In this document: in pieces, positions 34,567 to 43,408 of the stretch
Layout: each line of letters begins with the position of its first letter
Numbering within the stretch: position 1 is the first letter of the stretch
From: Xenorhabdus kozodoii
GTDB taxonomy: Bacteria > Pseudomonadota > Gammaproteobacteria > Enterobacterales > Enterobacteriaceae
Direction of reading: 5' to 3'
Assembly: GCF_002632875.1 (NCBI RefSeq)
Contig: NZ_NJCX01000009.1
Span: 1 to 64,000, forward strand
DNA length: 64,000 bases
The notes under the pieces: generated by a model
Database searches by the model: none
Told to the model about the DNA's origin: nothing
Seen by the model: only the letters and a program-made list of their open reading frames with translations
Program-made: the position numbers and the translations under genes

Positions 34567-35259
34567 ATGCATAGCGTCACCCTAAATTTAACGCCCGAAA
34601 TCGTTAACAATATCAATCATAAATTTGCGTCGGGTTTATTCGTCTGGCAAGAACGCTGGAAAGCCAATCAGCATCACCGCAGTCGCTTTTTGCATAAAGC
34701 CAGACAGGTGGGTGCTGATTATTATTTCGTACTGGAAGCGTTAAGTGATGCCTGTCGGACAGGGCGGAATAAGTTTTTTCTGTCCAATAAGGAATTATTA
34801 CCCCTTTTTGTTCAATATGTTGCGCAGTATTTCCCTGAGCAGCGCGCCTATTTAAATGATCAGGCGACAGATATTCAGTTACTGAGACTCAGTAATGGTG
34901 CTGAACTCCGCTTTGTGCATGAAAACAGCCATGTTGCTGCGTTGTGCGGGGATGTATATGTGTCTGAATGGGCGTGGTCGGATAATCCTGTCCGGCTGGT
35001 GCAATTGGCGTTCATTTTATCAATAAATAAGCAATGTAAGAGAACGTTTTATTCTTCACGGGGTACAGGTGATAACGGCGAGGAAACGTATAAGCGGTTT
35101 TTTACTCATCGTCGCGTTAAGGGTGCTCCGGCTTTTTTCGATACGATAACGTTGTTTGAGGTGCCTGAACGTCGGTGGAATGTGGAACAGCTTCGCAGGA
35201 GTTGGTCAGAAAAAGAGTTTGAAGAGCTGTTTTTGTGTCGGATGCCGCATCCGCGTTAG
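34567..35259 (+). CDS. Terminase-ATPase-like protein without nuclease domain
   Basis: 230 residues that parallel the ATPase half of this prophage's own gpP. FLHKARQVGADYYFVLEALS against the gpP segment ILKSRQIGATYFFAREAF is followed by TGRNKFFLSNKE against SGRNQVFLSASK. In the Walker B position it has VYVSEWAW where gpP has LYLDEYFW, so the Asp is replaced by Ser133 while Glu134 stays. The C-terminal nuclease domain of gpP is absent. A diverged, shortened duplicate of the terminase large subunit placed in the early region; role unknown. Confidence 0.75.
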   Translation: MHSVTLNLTPEIVNNINHKFASGLFVWQERWKANQHHRSRFLHKARQVGADYYFVLEALSDACRTGRNKFFLSNKELLPLFVQYVAQYFPEQRAYLNDQATDIQLLRLSNGAELRFVHENSHVAALCGDVYVSEWAWSDNPVRLVQLAFILSINKQCKRTFYSSRGTGDNGEETYKRFFTHRRVKGAPAFFDTITLFEVPERRWNVEQLRRSWSEKEFEELFLCRMPHPR

Positions 35260-35330
35260 TGAATGTTGGGATACCTTAGGCTGGCATGCGTTAAAATTGT
35301 AATTGCGTGACATGTCACATTACTATCATG

Positions 35331-35353
35331 AGACCCGCTTTGCGGGTTTTTTA
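35331..35353 (+). terminator. Terminator of the early operon
   Basis: ACCCGC-TTT-GCGGGT followed by TTTTT, about 70 nt past the terminase-like gene and before the hicAB promoter. Confidence 0.8.
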
Positions 35354-35366
35354 ATGACTTCATTGC

Positions 35367-35414
35367 TTGACTTCATTTTTATCAATGCTAATATGACTTC
35401 AATATTTGAAGTCA
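35367..35414 (+). promoter_or_regulatory. hicAB promoter and operator
   Basis: TTGACT (35367-35372), a 16-bp spacer and TAATAT (35389-35394) form a promoter. It runs into a perfect palindrome TGACTTCAA-TAT-TTGAAGTCA (35394-35414). Two further TGACTTCA half-sites lie at 35355 and 35368, the latter over the -35 box. Autorepression by the antitoxin is expected. Confidence 0.75.
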
Positions 35415-35428
35415 CGGTGTATTGGCAT

Positions 35429-35707
35429 ATGAACAAACAAGTTTCAGCGCTCCGAACGCGGCAGCAACGCACATTGGAACAGATTTTCAGAACGCCTGTA
35501 TCTTCAGGAATTAAGTGGTCAGATATTGAAGCCTTAATCAAGGCACTAGGTGGTGAAATAAAGGAAGGCCGGGGTTCGCGCTGTAAGTTTTTGTTAAACG
35601 GGAGTATTGCCAATTTTCATCGTCCCCATCCGTCGCCAGAGACAGACAAAGGCGCCGTTGCTGGCTTGCGGGAATGGTTGGAAAGTATCGGAGTGACACC
35701 ATTATGA
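35429..35707 (+). CDS. hicA: HicA-type mRNA interferase toxin
   Basis: 92 residues from ATG 35429. IKWSDIEALIKALGGEIKEG is the dsRBD-like core, followed by GSRCKFLLNGSIANFHRPHP in which the His of FHRPHP is the catalytic residue of the family. The C-terminus KGAVAGLREWLESIGV is also typical. It cleaves mRNA when free of HicB. Stop and hicB start overlap by 4 nt. Confidence 0.9.
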   Translation: MNKQVSALRTRQQRTLEQIFRTPVSSGIKWSDIEALIKALGGEIKEGRGSRCKFLLNGSIANFHRPHPSPETDKGAVAGLREWLESIGVTPL

Positions 35708-36060
35708 GTAAACAACACACCAATGTGATGGAAATAGCCGGACTGTCGGCGGTTATCAGCTATGTGCCTGAAATTGGCATGTTTCGGGGAAAGTTTTTAG
35801 GCTTGTCAGGCTATTGTGATTTTGTGGCGGACAGTATCGCGGGATTGCACGCTGAAGGCAAGCTGTCATTGAATGAATATCTGGAAGACTGTCGCGCGGC
35901 TGATATTGAACCCTATCAGCACCGTGAGAAAACCAAAACGTTTACCCTGCGTTATCCTGAGTCATTTGGCGAACGTTTAAATCAGGCGGCCAGTGAGCAC
36001 CATATTTCGGTTAACGCGTTCATTCTAGACACGTTGGATGAACGTTTAAGAAATAGCTAA
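35704..36060 (+). CDS. hicB: HicB-type antitoxin
   Basis: 118 residues. A partly degenerate RNase H-like HicB domain (GKFLGLSGYCDFVADSIAGL, about 30-75) is followed by a ribbon-helix-helix/HicB C-terminal DNA-binding region (FGERLNQAASEHHISVNAFI). It neutralises HicA and should bind the palindrome upstream. The cassette has its own terminator. Confidence 0.9.
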   Translation: MSKQHTNVMEIAGLSAVISYVPEIGMFRGKFLGLSGYCDFVADSIAGLHAEGKLSLNEYLEDCRAADIEPYQHREKTKTFTLRYPESFGERLNQAASEHHISVNAFILDTLDERLRNS

Positions 36061-36079
36061 AATTGCGTGACCTGCCACA

Positions 36080-36106
36080 AAACCCGCTTTACTGCGGGTT
36101 GTTTTT
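36080..36106 (+). terminator. Terminator after hicAB
   Basis: AACCCGC-TTTACT-GCGGGTT followed by GTTTTTG. The preceding ATTGCGTGACCTGCCAC repeats, with small changes, the segment before the terminator at 35331. Confidence 0.8.
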
Positions 36107-36254
36107 GCTCTTCAATCATAGTTGCATAAAATCACCTACCCCGCGCATCAATCTGCAAGATCAAAAAAGGATCTCATCCCCCGCAAAGCACCAGTATTCG
36201 CGCTTCTCCGACGATCCCTTGCAGGTGCATAAAAAGCACTGCATTTAGTGGGCA

Positions 36255-36273
36255 GGCGTGGCGGGGTCATGAC
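36255..36273. other. Candidate cos site
   Basis: GGCGTGGCGGGGTCATGAC. The first 12 bases equal the cohesive-end start of phage 186 as I recall it (GGCGTGGCGGGG), and P2 differs by one base. It lies between the early operon and gene Q, the cos position in P2. The surrounding 36107-36363 has no gene. Confidence 0.7.
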
Positions 36274-36363
36274 TGCGCGCGGCATCATATAATGGCGTGC
36301 CAAATTCAAATTTTCAAACGTAATTATTTCATATGAAACCATATTTCATGCAGGCAAAAAAAA

Positions 36364-36382
36364 GACCGCCTCGCAGACGGTC
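36364..36382 (-). terminator. Terminator of the P-Q operon
   Basis: On the minus strand GACCGTCTGCGAGGCGGTC followed by TTTTTTTGCC, 20 nt past the Q stop. Confidence 0.75.
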
Positions 36383-36403
36383 GTATCATCTACGTGATGT
36401 GGG

Positions 36404-37444
36404 TCAGTCGTTGTTGTCCGTCTCCAGCGAATAGCGGTTAAACCGGATCACCTCTTCCCCAAGCCAGTCATTCAACTGTTGCATCTTGCTTTGCAGCGGC
36501 AGCAATTCGTTGCGCACAAACACCTTAGCCGCTTTCTCCACGTCACCGAACCCGCCGGTATTCTGCGGGATAATCCCCATTAACTGAGGGGGCACACGGT
36601 GCGCCGCCAACATGTCATCACGGCTCACATTCTTGATATTCAAAAATTCATCTTTCGCCGCGGCTTCGGACAGTGGGATAGTCTGAATGCCGTCTTTCTT
36701 GCCACCCGGTGCATACAAAAAGAGGTTGCGGAAATTACCGGGGCCTTTACTGCTTTTCAGGGCTTCACGAATTTTATCCACATCATCCGTTTTCTGTGCA
36801 GCATCACTGATATAGAGAATGTACCCCGCGTGCGAACCATTGAGATAATACTTACGGCGGAACAGTGTCGAGGCTTCATTCAGCAGAACGGACGGAATAG
36901 CCGCCAGATATTCCGGCAGGCCGTACAGTTCCTGATTAATATCCGGCTCTATTAAATGAAATACCTGCCCGGTTTTGAACTCAAACGGCTTAGTCTCATA
37001 GCCATATTGCACAAACCAATAGGTATCGAGATCAACACCCCGGCGCGTGAACTTAGCCGGCGAGTGCTTCAGTGTCAGTGGTTGACCTAACCGGTTATCG
37101 CGCAATTCAAGATAGCCGTTACCGAACAGTAAAAAGTCTAACGCCCAGCTATCAAATGCTTGGCGGCTTAAATACTGGTGCGGAATGAACGTGCTGGTCA
37201 GGATGTTACGTTTCACAAAAATGGCACTGCTATGATGGGGTGCGGCGCGGAATGTGCGCGCCAGCCCGTTAAAACTGATGGGCGGCTCATAGTAATTATC
37301 GACCCGCACACATTCCAGGTAATCAAAGATTTCACGTTTATCCAGTACGGGGATGGGGTCACCAAACGTAAACGCCTCCATTGAGGCGGTATCAGGCGTC
37401 CGTGTCAGTTTCTGGCTCTGGCGTTTCTTATTTTTACGGCTCAT
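36404..37444 (-). CDS. Q: Portal protein
   Basis: 346 residues, matching P2 gpQ. FNGLARTFRAAPHHSSAIFV and RKYYLNGSHAGYILYISD are family-typical, as are the KDEFLNIKNVSRDDMLAAHR and PPQLMGIIPQNTGGFGDVE stretches. It forms the dodecameric portal at one capsid vertex. Minus strand, sharing its start with the end of P (1-bp overlap). Confidence 0.94.
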   Translation of the reverse strand: MSRKNKKRQSQKLTRTPDTASMEAFTFGDPIPVLDKREIFDYLECVRVDNYYEPPISFNGLARTFRAAPHHSSAIFVKRNILTSTFIPHQYLSRQAFDSWALDFLLFGNGYLELRDNRLGQPLTLKHSPAKFTRRGVDLDTYWFVQYGYETKPFEFKTGQVFHLIEPDINQELYGLPEYLAAIPSVLLNEASTLFRRKYYLNGSHAGYILYISDAAQKTDDVDKIREALKSSKGPGNFRNLFLYAPGGKKDGIQTIPLSEAAAKDEFLNIKNVSRDDMLAAHRVPPQLMGIIPQNTGGFGDVEKAAKVFVRNELLPLQSKMQQLNDWLGEEVIRFNRYSLETDNND

Positions 37445-39201
37445 TAAAAGACCTCAATAATATTGTGGTGATTGCTGTTTTCACCCGTAATAGGTTCGTT
37501 GTACAGGGCGTGCATGGTCGCCCATGCCAGGTCGGCATGGCTGGCTTCTTCGCTACGGTCGGCTTCATAGGTTGGCCGGTTGCCACTGGCGGTGGTTGCC
37601 CGTCGAATAGCCATAAAAGACTGGGTAATGTCATTACTGCCGGCGTCATATTCCAGTCGGTCATGACTGATCACGTCGTAAGCTTTGAGTACCAGGGCAT
37701 TTTTTAACGCGGGGTTATAAACAAACTCTTTTGCCGCGGGGAAAAAATCCCGCACATTTTGTAAAACACCGTGACCCAGACCGGTGGAATCAATACCGAT
37801 ATATTGCACGTTATAACGTTCGGTCAGTGCCTGAATCGCGTCAGACTGTGCGCGAAAATCCATACCGCGCCATTGATGGTGCTCCAGTATCCGAAATTTG
37901 CCACCCGGGAACAGGGGCGGCGCGATAACAACACAACCTGCGCTATCCCCGTTTTGCGTCCCTTTGGCCGGATCGTACCCAATCCAAACCGGATGATAGG
38001 CATATGGACGTATCATCAAGGGTTGCACGTCGTCCCACACTTCCCAGCTATCCACTAAGCATTTTTGCATGAGCTGTAAGTTGAAGATTGACGCGATATC
38101 ATCGACAAACTCACACATGAGCAAGTTTTCGAATTCAGCCGGGCTGTATTCTAAATGCAACTGGTCGATATCGAATAAGTCACAGCCGCCGCGTCTGGCA
38201 TCTTCAATCGTGACAATTTGCCGCCACTGACCATCACCGCACATCATGCCGTTAACTAAGGCTTGGTGGGTGGTATCGACTTCAACATGATCCGCCTTGC
38301 GGCGTCCGCGATTAAATAGCTTGCCTGACCAGAACGGATAGGCACTGTGTGTGAGTGCCGATGGCGTTGAGAAATACGTTTGGCGCCAATTTTTTTGCAT
38401 CGCCATGCCCGATGCCACTTTGCGCAGCTCCTGAAAGCGGGGTATCCAGAAATACTCATCCAGATAGAGGTTACCGTGATAACTTTGGGCTGTGCGGGCA
38501 TTGGTGCCCAGAAAATAAAGCGTTGCCCCATTGGGTAAAACAATGGGATCGCCTTTGAGATCAACATCTACCTCGCGCGCCATATCAATGATGTAGCCTT
38601 TGAAAACATGCGCTTGTGCCTTGCTGGCGGATAAAAATACCTGATTGCGTCCGCTCGTTAACGCATCCATAAAGGCTTCGCGGGCAAAAAAGTACGTTGC
38701 GCCGATTTGGCGCGATTTTAAGATGTTGCGAATACGGTGTTTGTGCCCTGCGCCGTACCAAACCTTTTGGTACTCAAACATGTTTTCATGGAAGATTTTT
38801 TCTAACTTTTCAATTTGTTCTTCGCTAAACAGGTTCTTTGTAGGCGCCCGGCGTTCACCTTTATTTCGATTGGCGAGTTTCGGGTTTAAATCTACCTCAT
38901 TACCGCCATCTTGATAGCGGTGAATTTTGGCATGCCGTTCCAGTTGACGATAAAGCAAATCAATTTCTTTAAAATCTTTCCCCTCTTTGTTTTCTTTGCT
39001 AATCAGCGCGCAAAGGCGCACTTCAACACTCATTTCAACACGGTCAAAGGGCGTGATGTCATCCCATTTGTCACGGCGTTTCCAGCTGTGAATAGTGACG
39101 GCTTTTTCTTTGAGGATTTCAGCAATGCGCGCGATCCTGTACCCGTTAAAGTACAGGTGCATGGCTTTTTTACGTGGATCAAGATCGGGTAATGTATTCA
39201 T
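37444..39201 (-). CDS. P: Terminase large subunit
   Basis: 585 residues. An N-terminal HTH-like domain (GYRIARIAEILKEKAVTIHS) is followed by the ATPase with Walker A-like KSRQIGATYFF (162-172) and Walker B LYLDEYFW (Asp248, Glu249). The C-terminal RNase H-type nuclease carries IGYDPAKGTQNGDS and GIDSTGLGHGV. It packages DNA from cos with gpM. Divergent from gene O across an Ogr box. Confidence 0.95.
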   Translation of the reverse strand: MNTLPDLDPRKKAMHLYFNGYRIARIAEILKEKAVTIHSWKRRDKWDDITPFDRVEMSVEVRLCALISKENKEGKDFKEIDLLYRQLERHAKIHRYQDGGNEVDLNPKLANRNKGERRAPTKNLFSEEQIEKLEKIFHENMFEYQKVWYGAGHKHRIRNILKSRQIGATYFFAREAFMDALTSGRNQVFLSASKAQAHVFKGYIIDMAREVDVDLKGDPIVLPNGATLYFLGTNARTAQSYHGNLYLDEYFWIPRFQELRKVASGMAMQKNWRQTYFSTPSALTHSAYPFWSGKLFNRGRRKADHVEVDTTHQALVNGMMCGDGQWRQIVTIEDARRGGCDLFDIDQLHLEYSPAEFENLLMCEFVDDIASIFNLQLMQKCLVDSWEVWDDVQPLMIRPYAYHPVWIGYDPAKGTQNGDSAGCVVIAPPLFPGGKFRILEHHQWRGMDFRAQSDAIQALTERYNVQYIGIDSTGLGHGVLQNVRDFFPAAKEFVYNPALKNALVLKAYDVISHDRLEYDAGSNDITQSFMAIRRATTASGNRPTYEADRSEEASHADLAWATMHALYNEPITGENSNHHNIIEVF

Positions 39202-39247
39202 GCCGCCAGATTACTGACTGGCGACCCCTCTCGCGCTGCGTACCCAT

Positions 39248-39265
39248 TGTGTCATTTCCCATACA
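39248..39265. promoter_or_regulatory. Ogr box between P and O
   Basis: TGT-GTCATTTCCCAT-ACA, extended to CCATTGT..ACAATGG. P2 late activator Ogr binds TGT-N12-ACA centred at about -55. The palindrome can serve both divergent late operons (QP and ONMLX). Confidence 0.8.
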
Positions 39266-39360
39266 ATGGCTAGGCATTGTTTGTTATCCCCCATCCCTGA
39301 AAACATAGGCTCACTTGTTTTTTACGCATGAATAAACATTCAATTGCCGGAGCCTGAGCA

Positions 39361-40185
39361 ATGACGAAAAAAAGTAAGCCGGTGCGCCTTTGTGTTGAGG
39401 GAGCCACAACCGATGGGCGCACAGTACAGCGCCAATGGTTAACTGAAATCGCCAAAAATTACGACAAAAGCGTTTATGGTGCACGCATCAACATGGAGCA
39501 CTGGAACTATTCATTCATGCCGCGCTTTGGTGATGTGGAATCGGTGTATACCGAGGAAATCAGCGAGGGAGCGTTAGCGGGTAAATTGGCGTTATACGGT
39601 GTGCTATCACCAACCCCTGAACTGATCGAAATGAATAAAAAACGCCAGAAAGTCTATACCTCTGTGGAAATCAACCCGAACTTTTCCGATATGGGCGGCG
39701 CTTATCTGGTTGGGCTGGCTGTCACCGATAACCCGGCCAGTCTGGGGACGAGCATGTTGCAATTCAGCAAGGGTGCCAATGATGCTGAATTGTCTGAGCG
39801 CAAGCAAGACAAAGGCAACGTATTTACTGCTGCTGAGGAAACCTTGATTGAGTTTAGCGACGACAGCGATAAAACCGATAAGCCCAGCTTGCTGGATAGC
39901 ATCAAAGCGCTATTTACCAAAGAACGCAAGACCCATGACGTCAACCTGTCTGATGTTCGCCAGTCAATCGAACTGTGTGCTACTGAGCAAGTAAAAACAG
40001 CCAGTGAAGTTGAAAAGCTGTCACAACACGTTGCTGAGTTTGCGGCCATTAAGCAACAACACGAAGCCCTGCGTACTGAGTTGGGCGCGTTAAAACAGGA
40101 TTTAAGCCAGCAAGACAACCAGCCACAGCGCCCACACTCTTTTGGCGGTAAAGGCGAAAATACCGAAAACCTCACAGACTGCTAA
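39361..40185 (+). CDS. O: Capsid scaffolding protein and protease
   Basis: 274 residues. The N-terminal protease domain begins VRLCVEGATTDGRTVQRQWL, and GARINMEHWNYSF carries the catalytic His of the gpO serine protease. The C-terminal half is a helical scaffold (SEVEKLSQHVAEFAAIKQQH). It directs assembly and trims N, O and Q products. Confidence 0.94.
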   Translation: MTKKSKPVRLCVEGATTDGRTVQRQWLTEIAKNYDKSVYGARINMEHWNYSFMPRFGDVESVYTEEISEGALAGKLALYGVLSPTPELIEMNKKRQKVYTSVEINPNFSDMGGAYLVGLAVTDNPASLGTSMLQFSKGANDAELSERKQDKGNVFTAAEETLIEFSDDSDKTDKPSLLDSIKALFTKERKTHDVNLSDVRQSIELCATEQVKTASEVEKLSQHVAEFAAIKQQHEALRTELGALKQDLSQQDNQPQRPHSFGGKGENTENLTDC

Positions 40186-40197
40186 ACGGAAACGACA

Positions 40198-41280
40198 ATG
40201 AGAAAAGACACGCGCTTTAAATTTAACGGTTATCTGACCCGTTTGGGTGAGCTGTACGGTGTTGAACCTGCCACGTTCACCACCTCGAAAGTGGAAATCG
40301 AGCCGTCCGCTGCCCAAAAATTGGAAAGCAAAATTCAACTGAGTGCCGCATTTTTAACGATGATCAATATTGTTCCCGTTAAAGCGCAAGTGGGGGAAAA
40401 AATTGGTTTAGGGATCGGCTCAACCATTGCCGGTACGACGGACACCAAAAATAAAGACCGCGAACCGACCGACCCCACCGATTTATCTAAGCAACAGTAT
40501 CACTGTAAGCAAACGAACTTTGATACGGCCATTCGTTACGAAAAATTGGATATGTGGGCCATTTTTGACGATTTCCAGCGCCGTATTCGTGATGAAATTA
40601 TCAAACGTCAGGCACTTGACCGTATCATGATTGGCTGGAACGGCACACACCGCGCCGCGACATCTGACCGTGCCGCCCATAAATTATTGCAAGACGTGAA
40701 CGTCGGTTGGTTGCATAAAATTCGACTGGAAGCGCCCCGCCATGTGATCGGTTCATCCACCGATAAAGACACCAATATCATAACCCCCGAACCCCTTAAA
40801 GTGGGTAAAGGCGGTGATTATGCAAACCTGGATGCACTGGTGATGCAGGCGGTTGATGATGCCATTTCCGAAGTGTACGCCGATGATACCGAACTGGTTG
40901 TCATTTGTGGGCGTAAGCTATTATCCGATAAATATTTCCCTATCGTCAACCGTGATCAGGCTAACACCGAAGCGTTGGCGGCGGATGTGATTATCAGCCA
41001 AAAACGTATTGGTGGTTTGCCGGCGGTGCGGGTGCCGTATTTCCCTAAAGACGCCATGCTGATCACACGCTTAGATAACCTGTCTATTTACTGGCAAGAA
41101 GATTCCCGGCGCCGTCAAGTGCTGGATAATCCGAAGCGTGACCGTGTGGAAAACTACGAATCTGTTAACGAAGACTACATTGTCGAAGATTACGATTGTG
41201 TCGCGCTAATTGAAAACATTGCGCTCATCAAAGCCAAACCTGACGCACCCGCCGATACGGAAGAGAAAAGCGGAGAATAA
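40198..41280 (+). CDS. N: Major capsid protein
   Basis: 360 residues, HK97-fold family of P2 gpN: FNGYLTRLGELYGVEPATFT at the N-terminus, then TNFDTAIRYEKLDMWAIFDD and the RVENYESVNEDYIVEDYDC C-terminal strand. It is cleaved by gpO during maturation. Confidence 0.95.
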   Translation: MRKDTRFKFNGYLTRLGELYGVEPATFTTSKVEIEPSAAQKLESKIQLSAAFLTMINIVPVKAQVGEKIGLGIGSTIAGTTDTKNKDREPTDPTDLSKQQYHCKQTNFDTAIRYEKLDMWAIFDDFQRRIRDEIIKRQALDRIMIGWNGTHRAATSDRAAHKLLQDVNVGWLHKIRLEAPRHVIGSSTDKDTNIITPEPLKVGKGGDYANLDALVMQAVDDAISEVYADDTELVVICGRKLLSDKYFPIVNRDQANTEALAADVIISQKRIGGLPAVRVPYFPKDAMLITRLDNLSIYWQEDSRRRQVLDNPKRDRVENYESVNEDYIVEDYDCVALIENIALIKAKPDAPADTEEKSGE

Positions 41281-41283
41281 GCC

Positions 41284-41943
41284 GTGAACCCGTGGGAAAA
41301 GAAACGAATGCAAGTGGAGGCCAGGCAAGCCACTGAATATGGCGGCAGGCTGGCTGATCCCTCCGTCGCAACGCAAGTGCGGTTGATGTTACGTCAGCAC
41401 ATGCGAGACTTAGGCAAAATTCAGTCATTTGAACGCAAGGCCACTTACAAACGCAAAGTGATGCCGCTGTATGAAACGTGGATTACTGAAACTCTTCACA
41501 ATCAATCAGGGGGACAAGATGACGTTTTGATGTACCTCATGTTGTGGAGCTTTGACGCCAGTGTTTATGAGCAAGGGCTGGATATTGCCGAATATGCGTT
41601 AACGCACCAGTTAACCATGCCAGAGGGGCAATCACGCACAACGGGCTGCGCTATCGCTGAAGAAATGGCAGACCGAGCCAAAGACGCTTACACCGTGAAA
41701 AACCCGATCCCCCTGGCGATATTGCAGCGCACCCTGTCACTGACTGAGCATGAAGATATGCCCGATAAAGTCCGTGGGGAGCTCCATAAATGGCTGGGTT
41801 ACAGCTTGCGTGATAATGGTTTTCCGCAACCGGCATTGTGTGAATTGATGCGCGCCCTTGAGCTGAACGATCGATCAGGGGTGAAAGCGGATATCAAGCA
41901 ATTAGAAAAAATCTTGTCCGCGAAAGACAGCGCGGACCATTAA
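41284..41943 (+). CDS. M: Terminase small subunit (endonuclease)
   Basis: 219 residues from GTG 41284. KYKRKVMPLYETWI-like helix at about 58-72 and LSLTEHEDMPDKVRGELHKW are P2 gpM features. It recognises cos together with gpP. Followed by an 87-nt gap before L that contains no gene. Confidence 0.92.
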   Translation: MNPWEKKRMQVEARQATEYGGRLADPSVATQVRLMLRQHMRDLGKIQSFERKATYKRKVMPLYETWITETLHNQSGGQDDVLMYLMLWSFDASVYEQGLDIAEYALTHQLTMPEGQSRTTGCAIAEEMADRAKDAYTVKNPIPLAILQRTLSLTEHEDMPDKVRGELHKWLGYSLRDNGFPQPALCELMRALELNDRSGVKADIKQLEKILSAKDSADH

Positions 41944-42030
41944 CGAACGTGCCAACGCGCCAGGGCGGCGCGAGATAAGAAACCGGTTTTCGACCTCTCG
42001 CCCACCGCCCTACCTATTCAGGGGGGTTTT

Positions 42031-42495
42031 ATGGATTTTATTTCACCCGAGCCGATTAAAGAAAAAGGCCAGACAATCACCAGCGGGGATTTCTGGCCAT
42101 CCATTCATACTGCCCATTTTCGCGCCACCATGCGCAGTGATGGCACGGTGACCCCCGACCGCCTGATTGAAGCGTTGAAAAATGCGGTGATTGAAACTAA
42201 CCGGGAATTGGCGGGCTGGCAATCACAAAAAATCGGCCTCGGCTATCACACCCTGGGCGGTGTTCCGGCCAACCTGATTGACGGTGAATCTGAGCTGTTA
42301 TACCTCTACCGCCGCGCGGTGTATTGCACGGCAAAAGCCGGGCTTAACGAGCGTTACCGCGACATTGACACCACGCCGGATGGGTCGAAAAAAGCCGATG
42401 CACTGGATCCCACTATTGACGATTTACACCGTGACGCGGTGTGGGCTATCCAGCGCATTAAAGACACCACGCACAACATTGTTGAGCTGATATGA
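42031..42495 (+). CDS. L: Head completion protein
   Basis: 154 residues; FWPSIHTAHFRATMRSDGTV and KDTTHNIVELI match the P2 gpL family. It joins the filled head to the connector. Overlaps X by 4 nt (ATGA). Confidence 0.92.
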   Translation: MDFISPEPIKEKGQTITSGDFWPSIHTAHFRATMRSDGTVTPDRLIEALKNAVIETNRELAGWQSQKIGLGYHTLGGVPANLIDGESELLYLYRRAVYCTAKAGLNERYRDIDTTPDGSKKADALDPTIDDLHRDAVWAIQRIKDTTHNIVELI

Positions 42496-42695
42496 ACATT
42501 CGTACGGTTCAGGGGGACACAGTGGACGCCCTGTGCTGGCGCCACTATGGACGGACATCCGGCATGGTTGAGCACGTGTTGGCGGCCAATCCCGGTCTCG
42601 CTGATTGGGGGGCTATTTTACCCCACGGCATGGCGATTGAGCTGCCCGATATCGCCGCCGCCCCGGTAACACCGATGATCCAATTATGGGACTAA
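42492..42695 (+). CDS. X: Tail protein X (LysM-like)
   Basis: 67 residues; VQGDTVDALCWRHYGRTSGM and EHVLAANPGLADWGAILPHG are the P2 gpX/LysM pattern. Essential tail component, thought to sit at the tail tip or tube. Confidence 0.92.
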   Translation: MNIRTVQGDTVDALCWRHYGRTSGMVEHVLAANPGLADWGAILPHGMAIELPDIAAAPVTPMIQLWD

Positions 42696-42698
42696 GAC

Positions 42699-43013
42699 AT
42701 GGACAAACAACCTGATGTATGGGCCGACCTCTTGAACGGCCTAAAAAATTCGTGGCCGCAGATATCCGGCTCGGCTTTGGCTATCGCCATTTGCTATGGT
42801 CGACTGATTTACGACGGCGTGGAACGGAAGAACCGATGGGTTGAACCGCTATTGTGTGGGGCACTGTCATGGGGCATATCCAGCGGCTTAGAGCTGTTCG
42901 GCATTCCGGCCAGTGTGTCACCCGCGCTCGGCGGTGCCGTGGGCTTTATTGGGGTGGAGAAACTGCGTGAGTTTGCCATTCGAGCTATTAACAAACGCTT
43001 GGGGGATAAATAA
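42699..43013 (+). CDS. Holin
   Basis: 104 residues with three hydrophobic segments (SGSALAIAICYGRLIY, WVEPLLCGALSWGISSGLEL, ASVSPALGGAVGFIGVEKL) and a charged C-terminus. The pattern is that of the phage holin family of lambdoid/HP1 type rather than P2 gpY. It forms the membrane lesion that releases the endolysin. Confidence 0.85.
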   Translation: MDKQPDVWADLLNGLKNSWPQISGSALAIAICYGRLIYDGVERKNRWVEPLLCGALSWGISSGLELFGIPASVSPALGGAVGFIGVEKLREFAIRAINKRLGDK

Positions 43014-43408
43014 TGTCCAGAGGCATTCACAATAACAATCCCGGCAATATCCGCCACGGGGATCAATGGCAGGGTCTGAGTAGCAGGCAGACCGATAAGT
43101 CATTCTGCCAGTTTATTGCGCCGGAATATGGCATCCGGGCGATGCTGAAAATCCTGCGTAATTACGAGCGCAAATACGGTCTGAACACGACTCGACAAAT
43201 TATTTCCCGCTGGGCGCCACCAAATGAAAATGATACCGAGAGCTACATTGCTTATGTGTGTCAATCCGTTGGCATAGCCAGCAGTGCAGTGATGGATGTC
43301 GACAATGCTGCCACGATGCGCCGACTGGTGAAAGCGATTATCCAGATGGAAAACGGCCAGCAGCCGTATTCCGACGATGTATTCACGCGGGCATTTGACT
43401 TGCTATGA
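43013..43408 (+). CDS. Candidate endolysin (structural-protein-like annotation in relatives)
   Basis: 131 residues in the slot of P2 gene K (lysozyme). NNNPGNIRHGDQWQG and FCQFIAPEYGIRAMLKILRN are typical of a small phage family annotated as virion or lysis protein. It has no recognised catalytic triad of T4-type lysozyme. Position between holin and spanins makes a peptidoglycan hydrolase most likely, but this is inference from context. Confidence 0.65.
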   Translation: MSRGIHNNNPGNIRHGDQWQGLSSRQTDKSFCQFIAPEYGIRAMLKILRNYERKYGLNTTRQIISRWAPPNENDTESYIAYVCQSVGIASSAVMDVDNAATMRRLVKAIIQMENGQQPYSDDVFTRAFDLL

